A stretch of 64,000 bases of DNA, taken from positions 264,917 through 328,916 of the forward strand of contig NZ_JAKUHT010000012.1 of NCBI RefSeq assembly GCF_022436705.1, written 5' to 3'. The DNA comes from Nocardioides sp. CFH 31398. GTDB lineage: Bacteria; Actinomycetota; Actinomycetes; Propionibacteriales; Nocardioidaceae. Position numbers and translations under genes: made by a program. Positions within the stretch are counted from its first letter, which is position 1, and every line of letters starts with the position of its first letter. Below, piece after piece: positions 34,137 through 41,794 of the stretch. A model generated the notes under the pieces. It was not told the origin of the DNA. It made no database searches and saw only the letters and a list, made by a program, of their open reading frames with translations.

Positions 34137-34682
34137 ATGTCGTCCGTGCGCACCCCCGACCCCAACCCCGGCTGGCTCTCGGAGCTGGCGTTGGAGGAGA
34201 CCCGGAGCCGGGTCCCGATCCTGTACGTCGAGGCCGTGCCCGTGCGGCTGACGCCCGAGGGCGTCGTGGAGCAGGTCGGCGTCCTGCTGCGCGGGTCCAG
34301 CACCGGGGAGATCACCCGGACGCTGGTCTCCGGGCGGGTCTACCACGGGGAGTCCATCCGGACCGCGCTCATGCGGAACCTCGAGAAGGACCTCGGCCCG
34401 ATGGCGTTCCCCCGGCTCCCCGCGTGCCCGGTGCCGTTCACGGTGGCCGAGTACCTGCCCATGCCCGGGGTCAGCCCGCTGCACGACCCCCGGCAGCACG
34501 CCGTCGCACTCGTGTACGTCGTCCCGGTGACCGGGGACTGCGAGCCCCGCCAGGACGCCCTCGAGCTGACCTGGCTGACGCCCGCGGAGGCGCTGAGCGC
34601 CGAGCTGCGCGGCGAGCTGGAGGGCGGTCGCGGGCTGCTGCTGACCCAGGCGATGGCCCACGTGGGCGCGAACCTGGCCTGA
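34137..34682 (+). CDS. NUDIX-like DUF4916 protein
   Basis: A 181-residue protein of the DUF4916 family, a NUDIX-fold group nearly restricted to actinobacteria. DPNPGWLSELALEETRSRVPILYVEAVPVRL, TRTLVSGRVYHGESIRTALMRNLEKDLGP and FTVAEYLPMPGVSPLHDPRQHAVALVYVVPVTGDCEPRQDALELTWLTPAEA are strongly conserved blocks. The classical NUDIX box is degenerate (GESIRTALMRNLEKDLG), so hydrolase activity is uncertain. It lies 11 bp upstream of the AAC(2') gene and may be co-transcribed with it. Confidence 0.88.
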   Translation: MSSVRTPDPNPGWLSELALEETRSRVPILYVEAVPVRLTPEGVVEQVGVLLRGSSTGEITRTLVSGRVYHGESIRTALMRNLEKDLGPMAFPRLPACPVPFTVAEYLPMPGVSPLHDPRQHAVALVYVVPVTGDCEPRQDALELTWLTPAEALSAELRGELEGGRGLLLTQAMAHVGANLA

Positions 34683-34693
34683 GGCCGCCTGTC

Positions 34694-35242
34694 GTGACGG
34701 TCCGGCAGAGCACCTGCGCCACCGCGGACGTCGACGCGCCCACGCTCGCCGCGGTGCGTGGCCTGCTGGTCGAGGTCTTCGGGGACGCCGGGGACGAGGG
34801 CTTCACCGACGCCGACTGGGACCACACCCTCGGTGGCCACCACGTGCTCGCCCGGGAGGCCGGCGAGGTCGTCGGCCACGCCGCGCTCGTCTGCCGCCGG
34901 GTGCTGCACGACGGCCGCACGCTGCGCTGCGGCTACGTCGAGGGCGTCGTCGTCCGCGCCGACCGGCGGCGCCGGGGCATCGCCGACGCCCTCATGGCCG
35001 AGGTCGAGCGTCTGCTGGCCGGGTTCGACGTCGGCGCATTGGGCGCGACCGACGACGGGCGCCCGCTCTACCTGCGGCGCGGCTGGGTGCCGTGGCGCGG
35101 CCGGTTGTCCGCGCTGACGCCGTCCGGCGTCGTCCCCACCCCGGACGAGGAGGGCGACGTGCTGGTCATGGCGCTGCCCGGCGTCCCGCTCGACCTCGAC
35201 GGCGGCCTGACCTGCGACTGGCGCCTCGGCGACCTCTGGTGA
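34694..35242 (+). CDS. aac(2')-I: Aminoglycoside 2'-N-acetyltransferase, AAC(2')-I family
   Basis: A GNAT enzyme of 182 residues, practically the length of mycobacterial AAC(2')-Ic. It matches that family block by block: FTDADWDHTLGGHHVL (residues about 36-51), LRCGYVEGVVVRADRRRRGIADALM (acetyl-CoA pyrophosphate loop), LGATDDGRPLYLRRGWVPWRG, SALTPSGVVPTPDEEGDVLVM, and the C-terminal LTCDWRLGDLW. The family acetylates the 2'-amino group of gentamicin, tobramycin and kanamycin B. In mycobacteria the chromosomal gene gives low or no clinical resistance and may serve cell-wall or mycothiol metabolism. The GTG at 34694 fits the conserved length. Confidence 0.88.
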   Translation: MTVRQSTCATADVDAPTLAAVRGLLVEVFGDAGDEGFTDADWDHTLGGHHVLAREAGEVVGHAALVCRRVLHDGRTLRCGYVEGVVVRADRRRRGIADALMAEVERLLAGFDVGALGATDDGRPLYLRRGWVPWRGRLSALTPSGVVPTPDEEGDVLVMALPGVPLDLDGGLTCDWRLGDLW

Positions 35243-35297
35243 GCCGCTGAGCCCCGGGCGCTCCGAGCGACCGCGGTGGGTGACGGGAGGGACGACG

Positions 35298-35906
35298 TCA
35301 GTCGTCGCCGACGCCGCGGGCGTGGAGGGCCTGGCCGGTGGCGCGGGCGTTCGCGACGGTGCGCAGGGCCAGGGGGACGAGCAGGGCGCGCAGGTTGCGC
35401 TCGAGCCCCCGGGCGCGGGCCGCGTCGCGGGTCTCGCGAGCGAGGTCGAGGGTGGCGGGGACGCCGCGCAGCATCAGCGAGAACGCCAGTGCCACGGCCT
35501 CGGGTGAGACCCCCAGGCGGCGCAGGGGGCGCAGCCCGCGGGTGATCGCGTCGAGCATCGCGTCGATCGGGGTGGTCGTGGTGAGGACCGTCGCCAGCAG
35601 CACCAGCGTCGCCACGTCCCCCATCCGCTCGACCGCGCGCTCCCACCCCTGGGCCCACGCCAGCCAGGCGCCGAGCAGGACGACGAGCAGCAGGACCCCG
35701 CGCAGCGCCCGCCACACCGGTCGGACGCCACCGGCGGTCCAGGCGAGGACGGCGGCCGCCCCGACGACCAGCGGCAGGGCGGTGACGGGTCCGCTGACCA
35801 CGACGACCACGACCCCGAGCACGATCAGGCCGAGGAGCTTAGTGCCCGCCCCGAGCCGGTGCAGCACCGTGGTGCCGGGACGGTGCAGCCCGAGGAGGTC
35901 GCTCAC
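35298..35906 (-). CDS. bioN: ECF transporter membrane component EcfT/BioN
   Basis: The scaffold subunit of the biotin ECF importer, 202 residues with about five spans. The coupling motifs of EcfT proteins, two Ala-Arg-Gly helices that touch the ATPase, appear as RETRDAARARGLERN (residues about 158-172) and the C-terminal ATGQALHARGVG. It is the last gene of bioY-bioM-bioN; its GTG at 35906 is 7 bp after the bioM stop. A single ATPase with one EcfT and adjacent bioY indicates a dedicated rather than shared-module transporter. Confidence 0.92.
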   Translation of the reverse strand: MSDLLGLHRPGTTVLHRLGAGTKLLGLIVLGVVVVVVSGPVTALPLVVGAAAVLAWTAGGVRPVWRALRGVLLLVVLLGAWLAWAQGWERAVERMGDVATLVLLATVLTTTTPIDAMLDAITRGLRPLRRLGVSPEAVALAFSLMLRGVPATLDLARETRDAARARGLERNLRALLVPLALRTVANARATGQALHARGVGDD

Positions 35907-35913
35907 GGGCGTC

Positions 35914-36600
35914 TCACGCGGTGGCCCGGTAGTGGGCGACGACCTCGTCCGCGGCGCCGTCGGCGACCACCCGGCCGCCGTCCACGAGCAGCGCCCGGTC
36001 GCAGCGCGCGGCCAGCTCCAGGTCGTGGGTGACGAGCAGCAGCTGCTGGTCCAGCGACAGCAGCAGGTCGCCGATCCGGCGGGCGTTCGCGAGGTCGAGC
36101 AGCGTGGTCGGCTCGTCGGCGACGAGCACGGTCGGGTCCGTCGCGAGCACGCCGGCGAGCGCGAGCAGCTGGCGCTGGCCGCCGGACAGCGTGTGGACGC
36201 TGCGGTCTCCCAGACCCGCCAGCCCGTACGCCGCCAGCACGTCCTGCGCCGCGCGGCGCCGGGCGGCGGCGTCGCGGTGGGTGCGTCGCAGCGACAGGGC
36301 GACGTCCTCGACCGCGGTCGGCATCACCAGCTGCGCCGCGGGGTCGGTGAACACGAACCCGACCCGCCGGCGGACCTCCCGGCCCGAGCGGACGACGTCC
36401 AGGCCGTCGACCAGGACGTGACCGGACGTCGCCTCGACGAGCCCGTTGACGAGCCGGGCGAGCGTCGACTTGCCCGACCCGTTCGGGCCGATCAGGGCGA
36501 CGCGTCGCTCCGTCAGGTCCAGCGAGGTCCGTTGGAGCACCTCGAGCGGGCCGTCGACGGTGTCGACGACCACCCGTGCGGACTCCAGGCGGATGCTCAC
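35914..36600 (-). CDS. bioM: ECF transporter ATPase BioM
   Basis: The ATP-binding subunit of the biotin importer, 228 residues. Walker A GPNGSGKST (residues about 34-42), Q-loop region FTDPAAQLV, signature HTLSGGQRQLLALAGVLA, Walker B VLVADEPTTLLDLAN, and switch His in LLVTHDLEL. The GTG at 36600 overlaps the bioY stop (GTGA), so the two are translationally coupled. Regulation should follow bioY from the BioQ operator. Confidence 0.93.
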   Translation of the reverse strand: MSIRLESARVVVDTVDGPLEVLQRTSLDLTERRVALIGPNGSGKSTLARLVNGLVEATSGHVLVDGLDVVRSGREVRRRVGFVFTDPAAQLVMPTAVEDVALSLRRTHRDAAARRRAAQDVLAAYGLAGLGDRSVHTLSGGQRQLLALAGVLATDPTVLVADEPTTLLDLANARRIGDLLLSLDQQLLLVTHDLELAARCDRALLVDGGRVVADGAADEVVAHYRATA

Positions 36601-37202
36601 GCGGGCGCGGGGTCCTTCGCGGCCGAGGTCGCACGCCGGCGGGGCAGCAGGTCGGGGAACGCCCGGTGCACGGCGGTCGCGACCACCCCGACCGCGAGGT
36701 TCTTCACGACGTCGCCGGGCCAGAAGACGAGGTCGACGGCGAACGCCTGGCCCCAGGTCATGTCCGCCAGCAGGACCAGGCCGGCGATGCCCAGGGTGTG
36801 GATGAACGCGAAGCTCCCGGCGAGGCCGGACAGCGCGATCAGCGGCACGCTGGTGGCCGCCCGGCGTCGGGGGAGACGCTCGACGAGGAAGCCGGCCAGC
36901 GCGGCGGCGAAGGGGAAGCCGAGCAGGTAGCCCGCGGTCGGCCCGACCAGCACCGCGAAGCCCGAGGCGCCGCCGGAGAAGACGGGCAGGCCCGCGGCCC
37001 CGACGACGACGTACAGGACGACGGCGAGGAAGCCACGGCGTGCGCCGAGGCAGGCGCCGGCGAGCAGCACGGCGAACGTCTGCAGCGTGATCGGCACGGG
37101 GGTGCCGGTCGGGATCGCCGGCAGCAGCGCGCAGACGGCGATCAGGGCGGCGAAGCCGGCGACGAGGGCGACGTCGGCGGGGGTGGATCGGCGGGTGGCC
37201 AT
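36597..37202 (-). CDS. bioY: Biotin transporter substrate-binding protein BioY
   Basis: The S-component that binds biotin in the membrane, 201 residues with six spans. VPITLQTFAVLLAGACLGARRGFLAVVLYVVVGAAGLPVFSGG and VGPTAGYLLGFPFAAALAGFLVE are the characteristic BioY blocks. First gene of the bioYMN operon, starting at ATG 37202, 37 bp from a BioQ-like palindrome and divergent from the TetR-family gene bioQ. Confidence 0.94.
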   Translation of the reverse strand: MATRRSTPADVALVAGFAALIAVCALLPAIPTGTPVPITLQTFAVLLAGACLGARRGFLAVVLYVVVGAAGLPVFSGGASGFAVLVGPTAGYLLGFPFAAALAGFLVERLPRRRAATSVPLIALSGLAGSFAFIHTLGIAGLVLLADMTWGQAFAVDLVFWPGDVVKNLAVGVVATAVHRAFPDLLPRRRATSAAKDPAPA

Positions 37203-37238
37203 GGTGCTCCTGCGGTGAGGAGGTCGCAGCGTCAGCGA

Positions 37239-37255
37239 CCTGAACGGCGTTCAGG
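37239..37255. promoter_or_regulatory. BioQ-type operator between bioY and bioQ
   Basis: CCTGAACGGCGTTCAGG is a perfect palindrome around one central base and contains TGAAC-N3-GTTCA, the core described for BioQ sites in corynebacteria and mycobacteria. It lies in the 104-bp divergent region, so one repressor could control both bioYMN and itself. Confidence 0.8.
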
Positions 37256-37306
37256 TTAGGCTGGGCGTCGTCCGGGTGCAACGCGGGGTCGGCAGGAGGT
37301 GGGTCG

Positions 37307-37873
37307 GTGGCGCGTCACCGTCGTGCGGACGTCGTCGACCGCGCCCTCGACGTCCTGGACCGCTACGGACTGGCCGACCTCACGATGCGCCGGCTGGCCG
37401 CCGAGCTCGACGTCAGGCCCAGCGCGCTCTACCACCACTTCGCCGACAAGCAGCACCTCCTCGGCGCGGTCGCCGACGCGCTGCTCGCCCGGGGCGGTGT
37501 CGGTGCGGCCCCGGACGACGACGTCGCCGCGGCCTGCCGTCGCCTGCGCGACGCGCTGCTGGCCTACCGCGACGGCGCCGAGGTCGTCGCCGCCGCGCTG
37601 GCGTTCGGGCTGGGCGGGACGGCGGCCTCCGAGGCCCTGGCGGCCGCGGTGGCTCGCGAGCAGGTCGCCGACGACCTCGCGCGGACGGCGACCGGCGCCC
37701 TGCTCCACCTCGTGCTCGGTCAGACCGCGCAGGAGCAGACCCACCTGCAGGCCCACTCCGCCGGCGCGATCACCGGCGACCCCCGCCCCGCGCCGGACGT
37801 CGACGCCGCCGTGGGTCTCGTCCTCGCCGGTCTGCGGGCCCGTGACGCGAGTGACGCGGGGGCCGGCGGCTGA
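37307..37873 (+). CDS. bioQ: TetR-family biotin regulator BioQ
   Basis: A 188-residue TetR repressor. The HTH (VVDRALDVLDRYGLADLTMRRLAAELDVRPSALYHHFADKQHLLGAVAD, residues about 8-56) is followed by a small C-terminal domain (GALLHLVLGQTAQEQTHLQAH) resembling BioQ and TetR-C families. Its place opposite bioYMN across a BioQ-like operator makes the biotin assignment strong. The GTG at 37307 has an AGGAGG site at 37294-37299. As known from BioQ of other actinobacteria, repression is thought to follow biotin status indirectly. Confidence 0.85.
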   Translation: MARHRRADVVDRALDVLDRYGLADLTMRRLAAELDVRPSALYHHFADKQHLLGAVADALLARGGVGAAPDDDVAAACRRLRDALLAYRDGAEVVAAALAFGLGGTAASEALAAAVAREQVADDLARTATGALLHLVLGQTAQEQTHLQAHSAGAITGDPRPAPDVDAAVGLVLAGLRARDASDAGAGG

Positions 37874-37898
37874 GCCGGGACGGCCGGACCCAGCGGCC

Positions 37899-38558
37899 TC
37901 ACTCGAGGACGAAGACCACGGCCGGGCTCTCCGGTCCGCTGTCGGGGCGCAGCCCGTGGTCCGGGGTGGCGGCCAGCAGCCCCGCCACGGTGCGGATGTT
38001 CACCTGACCGCGCCGGTCGAGCACCCTCACGGTGAGGGCCTGGCCCGCCACGGAGTCGTCGCACTCCTGCAGCCCGAGGCTGCCCTCGCGGCGCGCGGTC
38101 AGGCAGTGGGGCGCACCGTCGGTGGTGGCCACCGTGGCCAGACGGGTGGCGCCGTCGTCCCGTGTCTCCAGCCGCCACCCGGTCGGCAACGGCGAGCGGC
38201 TCAGGGAGACGACGCTGCTGATGCCGCCCTCGACGTCGGGGACGACCCAGCGGTCCGCGTAGGTCCTGATGTCGACGACCCGGGTCGCGGGGTCGGTCGT
38301 CGGGTCGGTCGCGGGGTCGGACGCCACCGGTGCCGAGGGCCCGGTCCCCGTCGTCCGCGGGGCGCCCAGCCCGCCGACCGTCGGGGCCAGGACGACGGCG
38401 GCCACCGCGACCGCCACACCCCCGGCCACGCGGCGGTTCCGCCGACGACGGTCGGCCCGTGCGCGCACGGTGGCGGGGCTCGGCAGGTGGGCGGAGGCGG
38501 TGCCGTGGTGGGCGAGGTCGCGGAGGGCCTCGGGGCCGGTCTCGGTCGGTGTGGTCAT
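37899..38558 (-). CDS. Membrane-anchored protein co-transcribed with an ECF sigma factor
   Basis: A 219-residue protein with a cytosolic N terminus ([35 protein letters not shown]), one span (VAGGVAVAVAAVVLAPTVGGLG, about residues 44-65), a Thr/Asp/Pro-rich spacer with repeated DPTTD-like units, and an outer domain with two Cys (HCLTARREGSLGLQECDDSVAGQALTVRV). The topology and the 4-nt overlap with the upstream sigma gene (ATGA at 38555-38558) fit an anti-sigma factor or a sigma-linked surface sensor, but the typical zinc-finger anti-sigma motif is missing. Confidence 0.7.
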   Translation of the reverse strand: MTTPTETGPEALRDLAHHGTASAHLPSPATVRARADRRRRNRRVAGGVAVAVAAVVLAPTVGGLGAPRTTGTGPSAPVASDPATDPTTDPATRVVDIRTYADRWVVPDVEGGISSVVSLSRSPLPTGWRLETRDDGATRLATVATTDGAPHCLTARREGSLGLQECDDSVAGQALTVRVLDRRGQVNIRTVAGLLAATPDHGLRPDSGPESPAVVFVLE

Positions 38559-39100
38559 CGGGTCAGCTCCTCGGTGCCGGTGCGGGGGGCGCGGTCGGTG
38601 GGCCCGTCGGGTGGTGGCTCGGGGTCGAGCAGGCGTGCGAGGGCCGTGCGGCCCCGGGACAGGCGGGCCTTGACCGTCCCGGCCGGTGCGCCGACCTCGT
38701 CGGCGATCTCGGCGACGCTCAGCCCGACGAGGTGGTGCAGGACGACGGCCACGCGCTGCGCCGCCGGGATCTGCTGCAGCGCCGCGACGAGCGCCACGTG
38801 GTCCGGCCCGACCGTCTCGGCGACCGACCGCGTGGCGTCGCTCGCCGCGCGGTCGTGGGCACGCAGGCGGTTGCGCCAGACCCGCCAGCGGCTCACCGCG
38901 TCACGGGTGGCGACGCAGCGCACCCAGGCCTCCGGGCTGCGCATGCCCCGGACGGTCGACCAGCGCGCCCACGCCTTGAGGTAGGCCTCGGCGACGGCGT
39001 CCTCCGCCGCCGCCAGGTCCCCGGTGACGGCGTAGACGTGGCCCACGACCCGGTAGGCCGTCCCGGCGTAGAAGTCGTCGAACTCCGCGGTCTCCCGCAT
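38555..39100 (-). CDS. RNA polymerase ECF sigma factor, SigE family
   Basis: An alternative sigma factor of 181 residues. Region 2 (FDDFYAGTAYRVVGHVYAVTGDLAAAEDAVAEAYLKAWARW, about 6-46) and region 4 (LQQIPAAQRVAVVLHHLVGLSVAEIADEVGAPAGTVKARLSRGRTALARLL, about 109-160) are well preserved. The SigE-like (SACE-type) subgroup is common in Nocardioidaceae and Streptomyces, with mostly unknown regulons. The ATG at 39100 is preferred: the frame stays open upstream, but only into repetitive DNA. Its gene is coupled to the membrane protein downstream. Confidence 0.9.
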   Translation of the reverse strand: MRETAEFDDFYAGTAYRVVGHVYAVTGDLAAAEDAVAEAYLKAWARWSTVRGMRSPEAWVRCVATRDAVSRWRVWRNRLRAHDRAASDATRSVAETVGPDHVALVAALQQIPAAQRVAVVLHHLVGLSVAEIADEVGAPAGTVKARLSRGRTALARLLDPEPPPDGPTDRAPRTGTEELTR

Positions 39101-39212
39101 CGCACCACCCCTGTTCGTCGGCCCCGGCGGTGCCGGGGTCTCCGAGGATGACGCCTGGGCAGCGCGGCCGGTTGCACGCGGGTCGGTGGGTCGCTCTGGT
39201 GGGGTCACCGGG

Positions 39213-39417
39213 GTCTCCAGGCTCGCTGCGCTCGCACCCTTCGACAAGCTCAGGACACCGCCTCGACCAGCGGTGGGACCGCTGCGTCACCGGGGTCTCG
39301 AGGCTCGCTGCGCTCGCACCTCGACCAGCGGTGGGACCGCCGCGTCACTGGGGTCTCGAGGCTCGCTGCGCTCGCACCTCGACCAGCGGTGGGACCGCCG
39401 GGTCACCGGGGTCTCGA
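39213..39417. repeat. 58-bp tandem repeat upstream of the sigma gene
   Basis: GTCTCGAGGCTCGCTGCGCT-type units start at 39213, 39295, 39353 and 39411. The last three are spaced exactly 58 bp; the first interval is 82 bp because a 24-bp segment containing TTCGACAAGCTCAGGACACC is inserted. The last copy is partial. GGCTCGCTGCGCTCGCACC is the shared core. No gene is seen in 39101-39470, and the promoter of the sigma gene must lie in or beside this array. Confidence 0.8.
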
Positions 39418-39459
39418 CACGCCCGTCACGACCTCGTTCCTCGGTCGTGGGGCTGCTCG

Positions 39460-39514
39460 ACCCGATCGCGCTACGCCGACGACTCGTGCCTCGTCGCTGG
39501 TTGCGCGATCGGGT
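39460..39514 (-). terminator. Hairpin over the desD stop codon
   Basis: ACCCGATCGCG (39460-39470) and CGCGATCGGGT (39504-39514) are perfect 11-bp inverted copies that bracket the last codons and stop of desD. This would form a large stem in the desABCD mRNA and could mark its end before the repeat array. Confidence 0.5.
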
Positions 39515-41246
39515 TCTCGATCTGGCCGGCGTAGGCCAGGGAGCCCGCCTGGTCGGCGAGGTCCACCATCTGCAGCGTGTTGCGCAGCTGGAGCCGGTTG
39601 AGGCAGGAGTGGCGGAACGTGGAGCGGCGCAGGTCGTAGCGGGCGGCGGCCGCGGCCAGCTCCGGGTGGTCGGCGGCGTGGCGGTCGACGACCTCGGCGA
39701 CCAGGCCCCAGAACGACCCGGCGTCCAGGAGCCCGTCGGCGTGGAGGATCCCGGCGAGGTGGCGCAGGAAGCCGTCCATCACGTCGGTGTGGAGGGACAG
39801 CGCGCGGACGTCCATCTCCACCTCCGCCGACACCCGGTCGACGCCCTCGGGCACCGGGCGGCCGTCCATCACCAGCACCTCCTCGCCGATGTCCTTAATG
39901 ACGACACGGTCGACGACGTGGTCGCGCAGTACCAGGACCAGGTTCTCCCCGTGCGGCATGAACGCCAGCTCGTGCGCGAGCAGGCAGTGCACCAGCGGGC
40001 GGACGTAGGCCTCGAGGTACCGGCCGACCCAGTCCGCCGGTGCCAGCCCGGAGGCCCTGATCAGCGCGGCGACGACCGAGTCGCCGGCCGCGTCGCGGTG
40101 CACCAGCGACGTCATCGTCGCGAGCCGCTCCCCGGAGCCGGCGACGCCGGCGGGGGACTCCCGCCACAGCGCCGCGAGCATCTTGCGCTGCGGGGAGCGC
40201 TCCTCGACGTGGTGGTAGACGTCGCCGGTCCAGCCGATCGCGGCGTGCTCGCGCAGCACGGTGAAGCCGCACCCCTTGAGCTCCGGGTCGGACTCGACCA
40301 GCTGCGCCACCCAGTCGTTGATCGCCGGGGTCGCCGCCATGTACGCCGGCGACAGGCCCCGGACGAAGCCCATGTTCTGCACCGACAGCGCCGTCTTCAC
40401 GTAGTCCCGGTCGGGGCGCGACACGTTGTAGAAGGTGCGGATCGACTGCTGCGGCCGGTAGGTGTCCGGGCCCTCGCCGAGCAGCACGAGGTCCTCGCGG
40501 GCGAGGTCGGGCGCGAACGTGATGGCGACCTTCCGCCACTGCCACGGGTGCAGCGGCAGCCAGAGGTAGTCCGCGGGGTCAAGCCCCCGGTCGGACAGCA
40601 CCCGGGAGAACGCCGCGCGGGTCGCCTGGTCCAGCTCGGCGTCGTACAGGCGCGCCTCGGTGAGGCCCGCCCCGAGCGACAGCCGGGCGCCGCTGCGCCG
40701 GGCGGCCAGCCAGAGCAGGTGGACGTCGGGCCCCGCCTCCGGCGCGAACGCCGCGTGGTCGTCGGGGGAGAACCCGATGCGGCCGTTGTTGGCGACGAAG
40801 CCCGGGTGGCCCTCGGTCATCGCCGCCTCGATCGTCTGCAGGTCGGCGTCGACGAGCTCGGCGGCGGTCTCGGTGCGGTGGGCGAGCTTCCAGCACGCCG
40901 CGGCCAGGGTGGCGGCCAGCTCCTCGACGTACAGCGGCTGCATGCGCGGCGGGATGCCGAGCGCCTCGGCGTGCTCGACGACGAACGCCTGGACGTCGAG
41001 CTCAGCGGGCTCGCCGTCGACGGTGCGGGCCAGCGAGGCCTCGTCGACCAGCCAGTGCTCCAGCGGCAGCACCTCGGCGCGGAACCGCAGCACCGACCGG
41101 CCGTCGGGGGAGGTCAGGCGCCAGTCGTCACCGTCCGGGACGGGCGACAGCAGCCGCTCGTGGGTGTACTCCGCGACGGCCTTCGCGACGAGGTGGCGCT
41201 GCGCGCGGGCGAGCAGGTCGGGGGTGTAGTGCGCGGGGTGCCTCAC
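39471..41246 (-). CDS. desD: NIS siderophore synthetase DesD-like (IucA/IucC family)
   Basis: The ATP-dependent synthetase that joins N-hydroxy-N-succinyl(acetyl)-cadaverine units into a desferrioxamine. At 591 residues it is the usual length. TEGHPGFVANNGRIGFSPDDH (the ATP/phosphate block), LPLHPWQWRKVA, RTFYNVSRPDRDYVKTALSVQNMGFVRGLSPAYM, and the catalytic HGENLVLVLRDHVVDRVVIKDIGEEV and NRLQLRNTLQMVDLADQ segments are conserved. Last gene of desABCD; its GTG overlaps the desC stop (GTGA). The exact product (desferrioxamine E, B or a relative) cannot be told. Confidence 0.93.
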   Translation of the reverse strand: MRHPAHYTPDLLARAQRHLVAKAVAEYTHERLLSPVPDGDDWRLTSPDGRSVLRFRAEVLPLEHWLVDEASLARTVDGEPAELDVQAFVVEHAEALGIPPRMQPLYVEELAATLAAACWKLAHRTETAAELVDADLQTIEAAMTEGHPGFVANNGRIGFSPDDHAAFAPEAGPDVHLLWLAARRSGARLSLGAGLTEARLYDAELDQATRAAFSRVLSDRGLDPADYLWLPLHPWQWRKVAITFAPDLAREDLVLLGEGPDTYRPQQSIRTFYNVSRPDRDYVKTALSVQNMGFVRGLSPAYMAATPAINDWVAQLVESDPELKGCGFTVLREHAAIGWTGDVYHHVEERSPQRKMLAALWRESPAGVAGSGERLATMTSLVHRDAAGDSVVAALIRASGLAPADWVGRYLEAYVRPLVHCLLAHELAFMPHGENLVLVLRDHVVDRVVIKDIGEEVLVMDGRPVPEGVDRVSAEVEMDVRALSLHTDVMDGFLRHLAGILHADGLLDAGSFWGLVAEVVDRHAADHPELAAAAARYDLRRSTFRHSCLNRLQLRNTLQMVDLADQAGSLAYAGQIENPIAQPATRHESSA

Positions 41247-41794
41247 GGGCGCACCCCCGCCAGCGTCGAGTCGAGCCAGCCGTCGCGGTCGCAGACCGAC
41301 AGGGCGGCGGTCTTCGAGCCCAGCGGCACCTCGCCGAGGACGACGAACCCCGCCTCGGCGTTCAGGCGTCGGATGGCGTCGTTGCGGGCGTCGGGCTCGA
41401 CGACGACCCGCTCGACGGCGGGGTCGTCGAAGCAGTGCGTCATGACGGCCGCGAAGCAGCGGCGGGTGAACCCCGGTACCGGGGCCTCGCCGTCGCCCGG
41501 CGGCGCGACGAGGACGTGCATCCCGAGGTCGCCGGGGCGGAGCTCGGGGCGGTCCCGGACCTCCGAGGCCTTCGCGGTCGCCGGGTCGTAGGTCTCGGTC
41601 AGGAACGCCTGCCGCCCGTCCACCCACCCGAGCCAGCAGTCGTGGCCGGCATCGGCGGCGAGCTCGTCGTACGCCGCGACCACCTCGGCCCGGCTCAGGC
41701 CCTGCATCTGCCAGTACACCGACCGCGGATGGGTGACCCAGGCGTGCAGGAGGTCCGCGTGGGCGTGGTGGTCGAGGGGTTCGATCGAGGTCAC
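41243..41794 (-). CDS. desC: DesC-like N-acyltransferase (AlcB/IucB fold)
   Basis: A GNAT-fold acyltransferase of 183 residues that acylates N-hydroxycadaverine with succinyl- or acetyl-CoA. SIEPLDHHAHADLLHAWVTHPRSVYWQMQGLSRAEVVAAYDEL opens it. DCWLGWVDGRQAFLTETYDPA, PGDLGMHVLVAPP and the C-terminal CFDDPAVERVVVEPDARNDAIRRLNAEAGFVVLGEV match the siderophore-acyltransferase subgroup. Third gene of desABCD, overlapping both neighbours by 4 nt. The GTG at 41794 sits exactly at the coupling site with desB. Confidence 0.92.
   Translation of the reverse strand: MTSIEPLDHHAHADLLHAWVTHPRSVYWQMQGLSRAEVVAAYDELAADAGHDCWLGWVDGRQAFLTETYDPATAKASEVRDRPELRPGDLGMHVLVAPPGDGEAPVPGFTRRCFAAVMTHCFDDPAVERVVVEPDARNDAIRRLNAEAGFVVLGEVPLGSKTAALSVCDRDGWLDSTLAGVRP

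Noticed and set aside
37899..38558. Firm call of anti-sigma factor
   Set aside because: Position and topology fit, but the HxxxCxxC zinc anti-sigma motif is absent, so only a cautious description is given.
39186..41591. Long plus-strand open frame antisense to desD
   Set aside because: A GC-driven shadow of desD; its translation is low-complexity and shows no motif.
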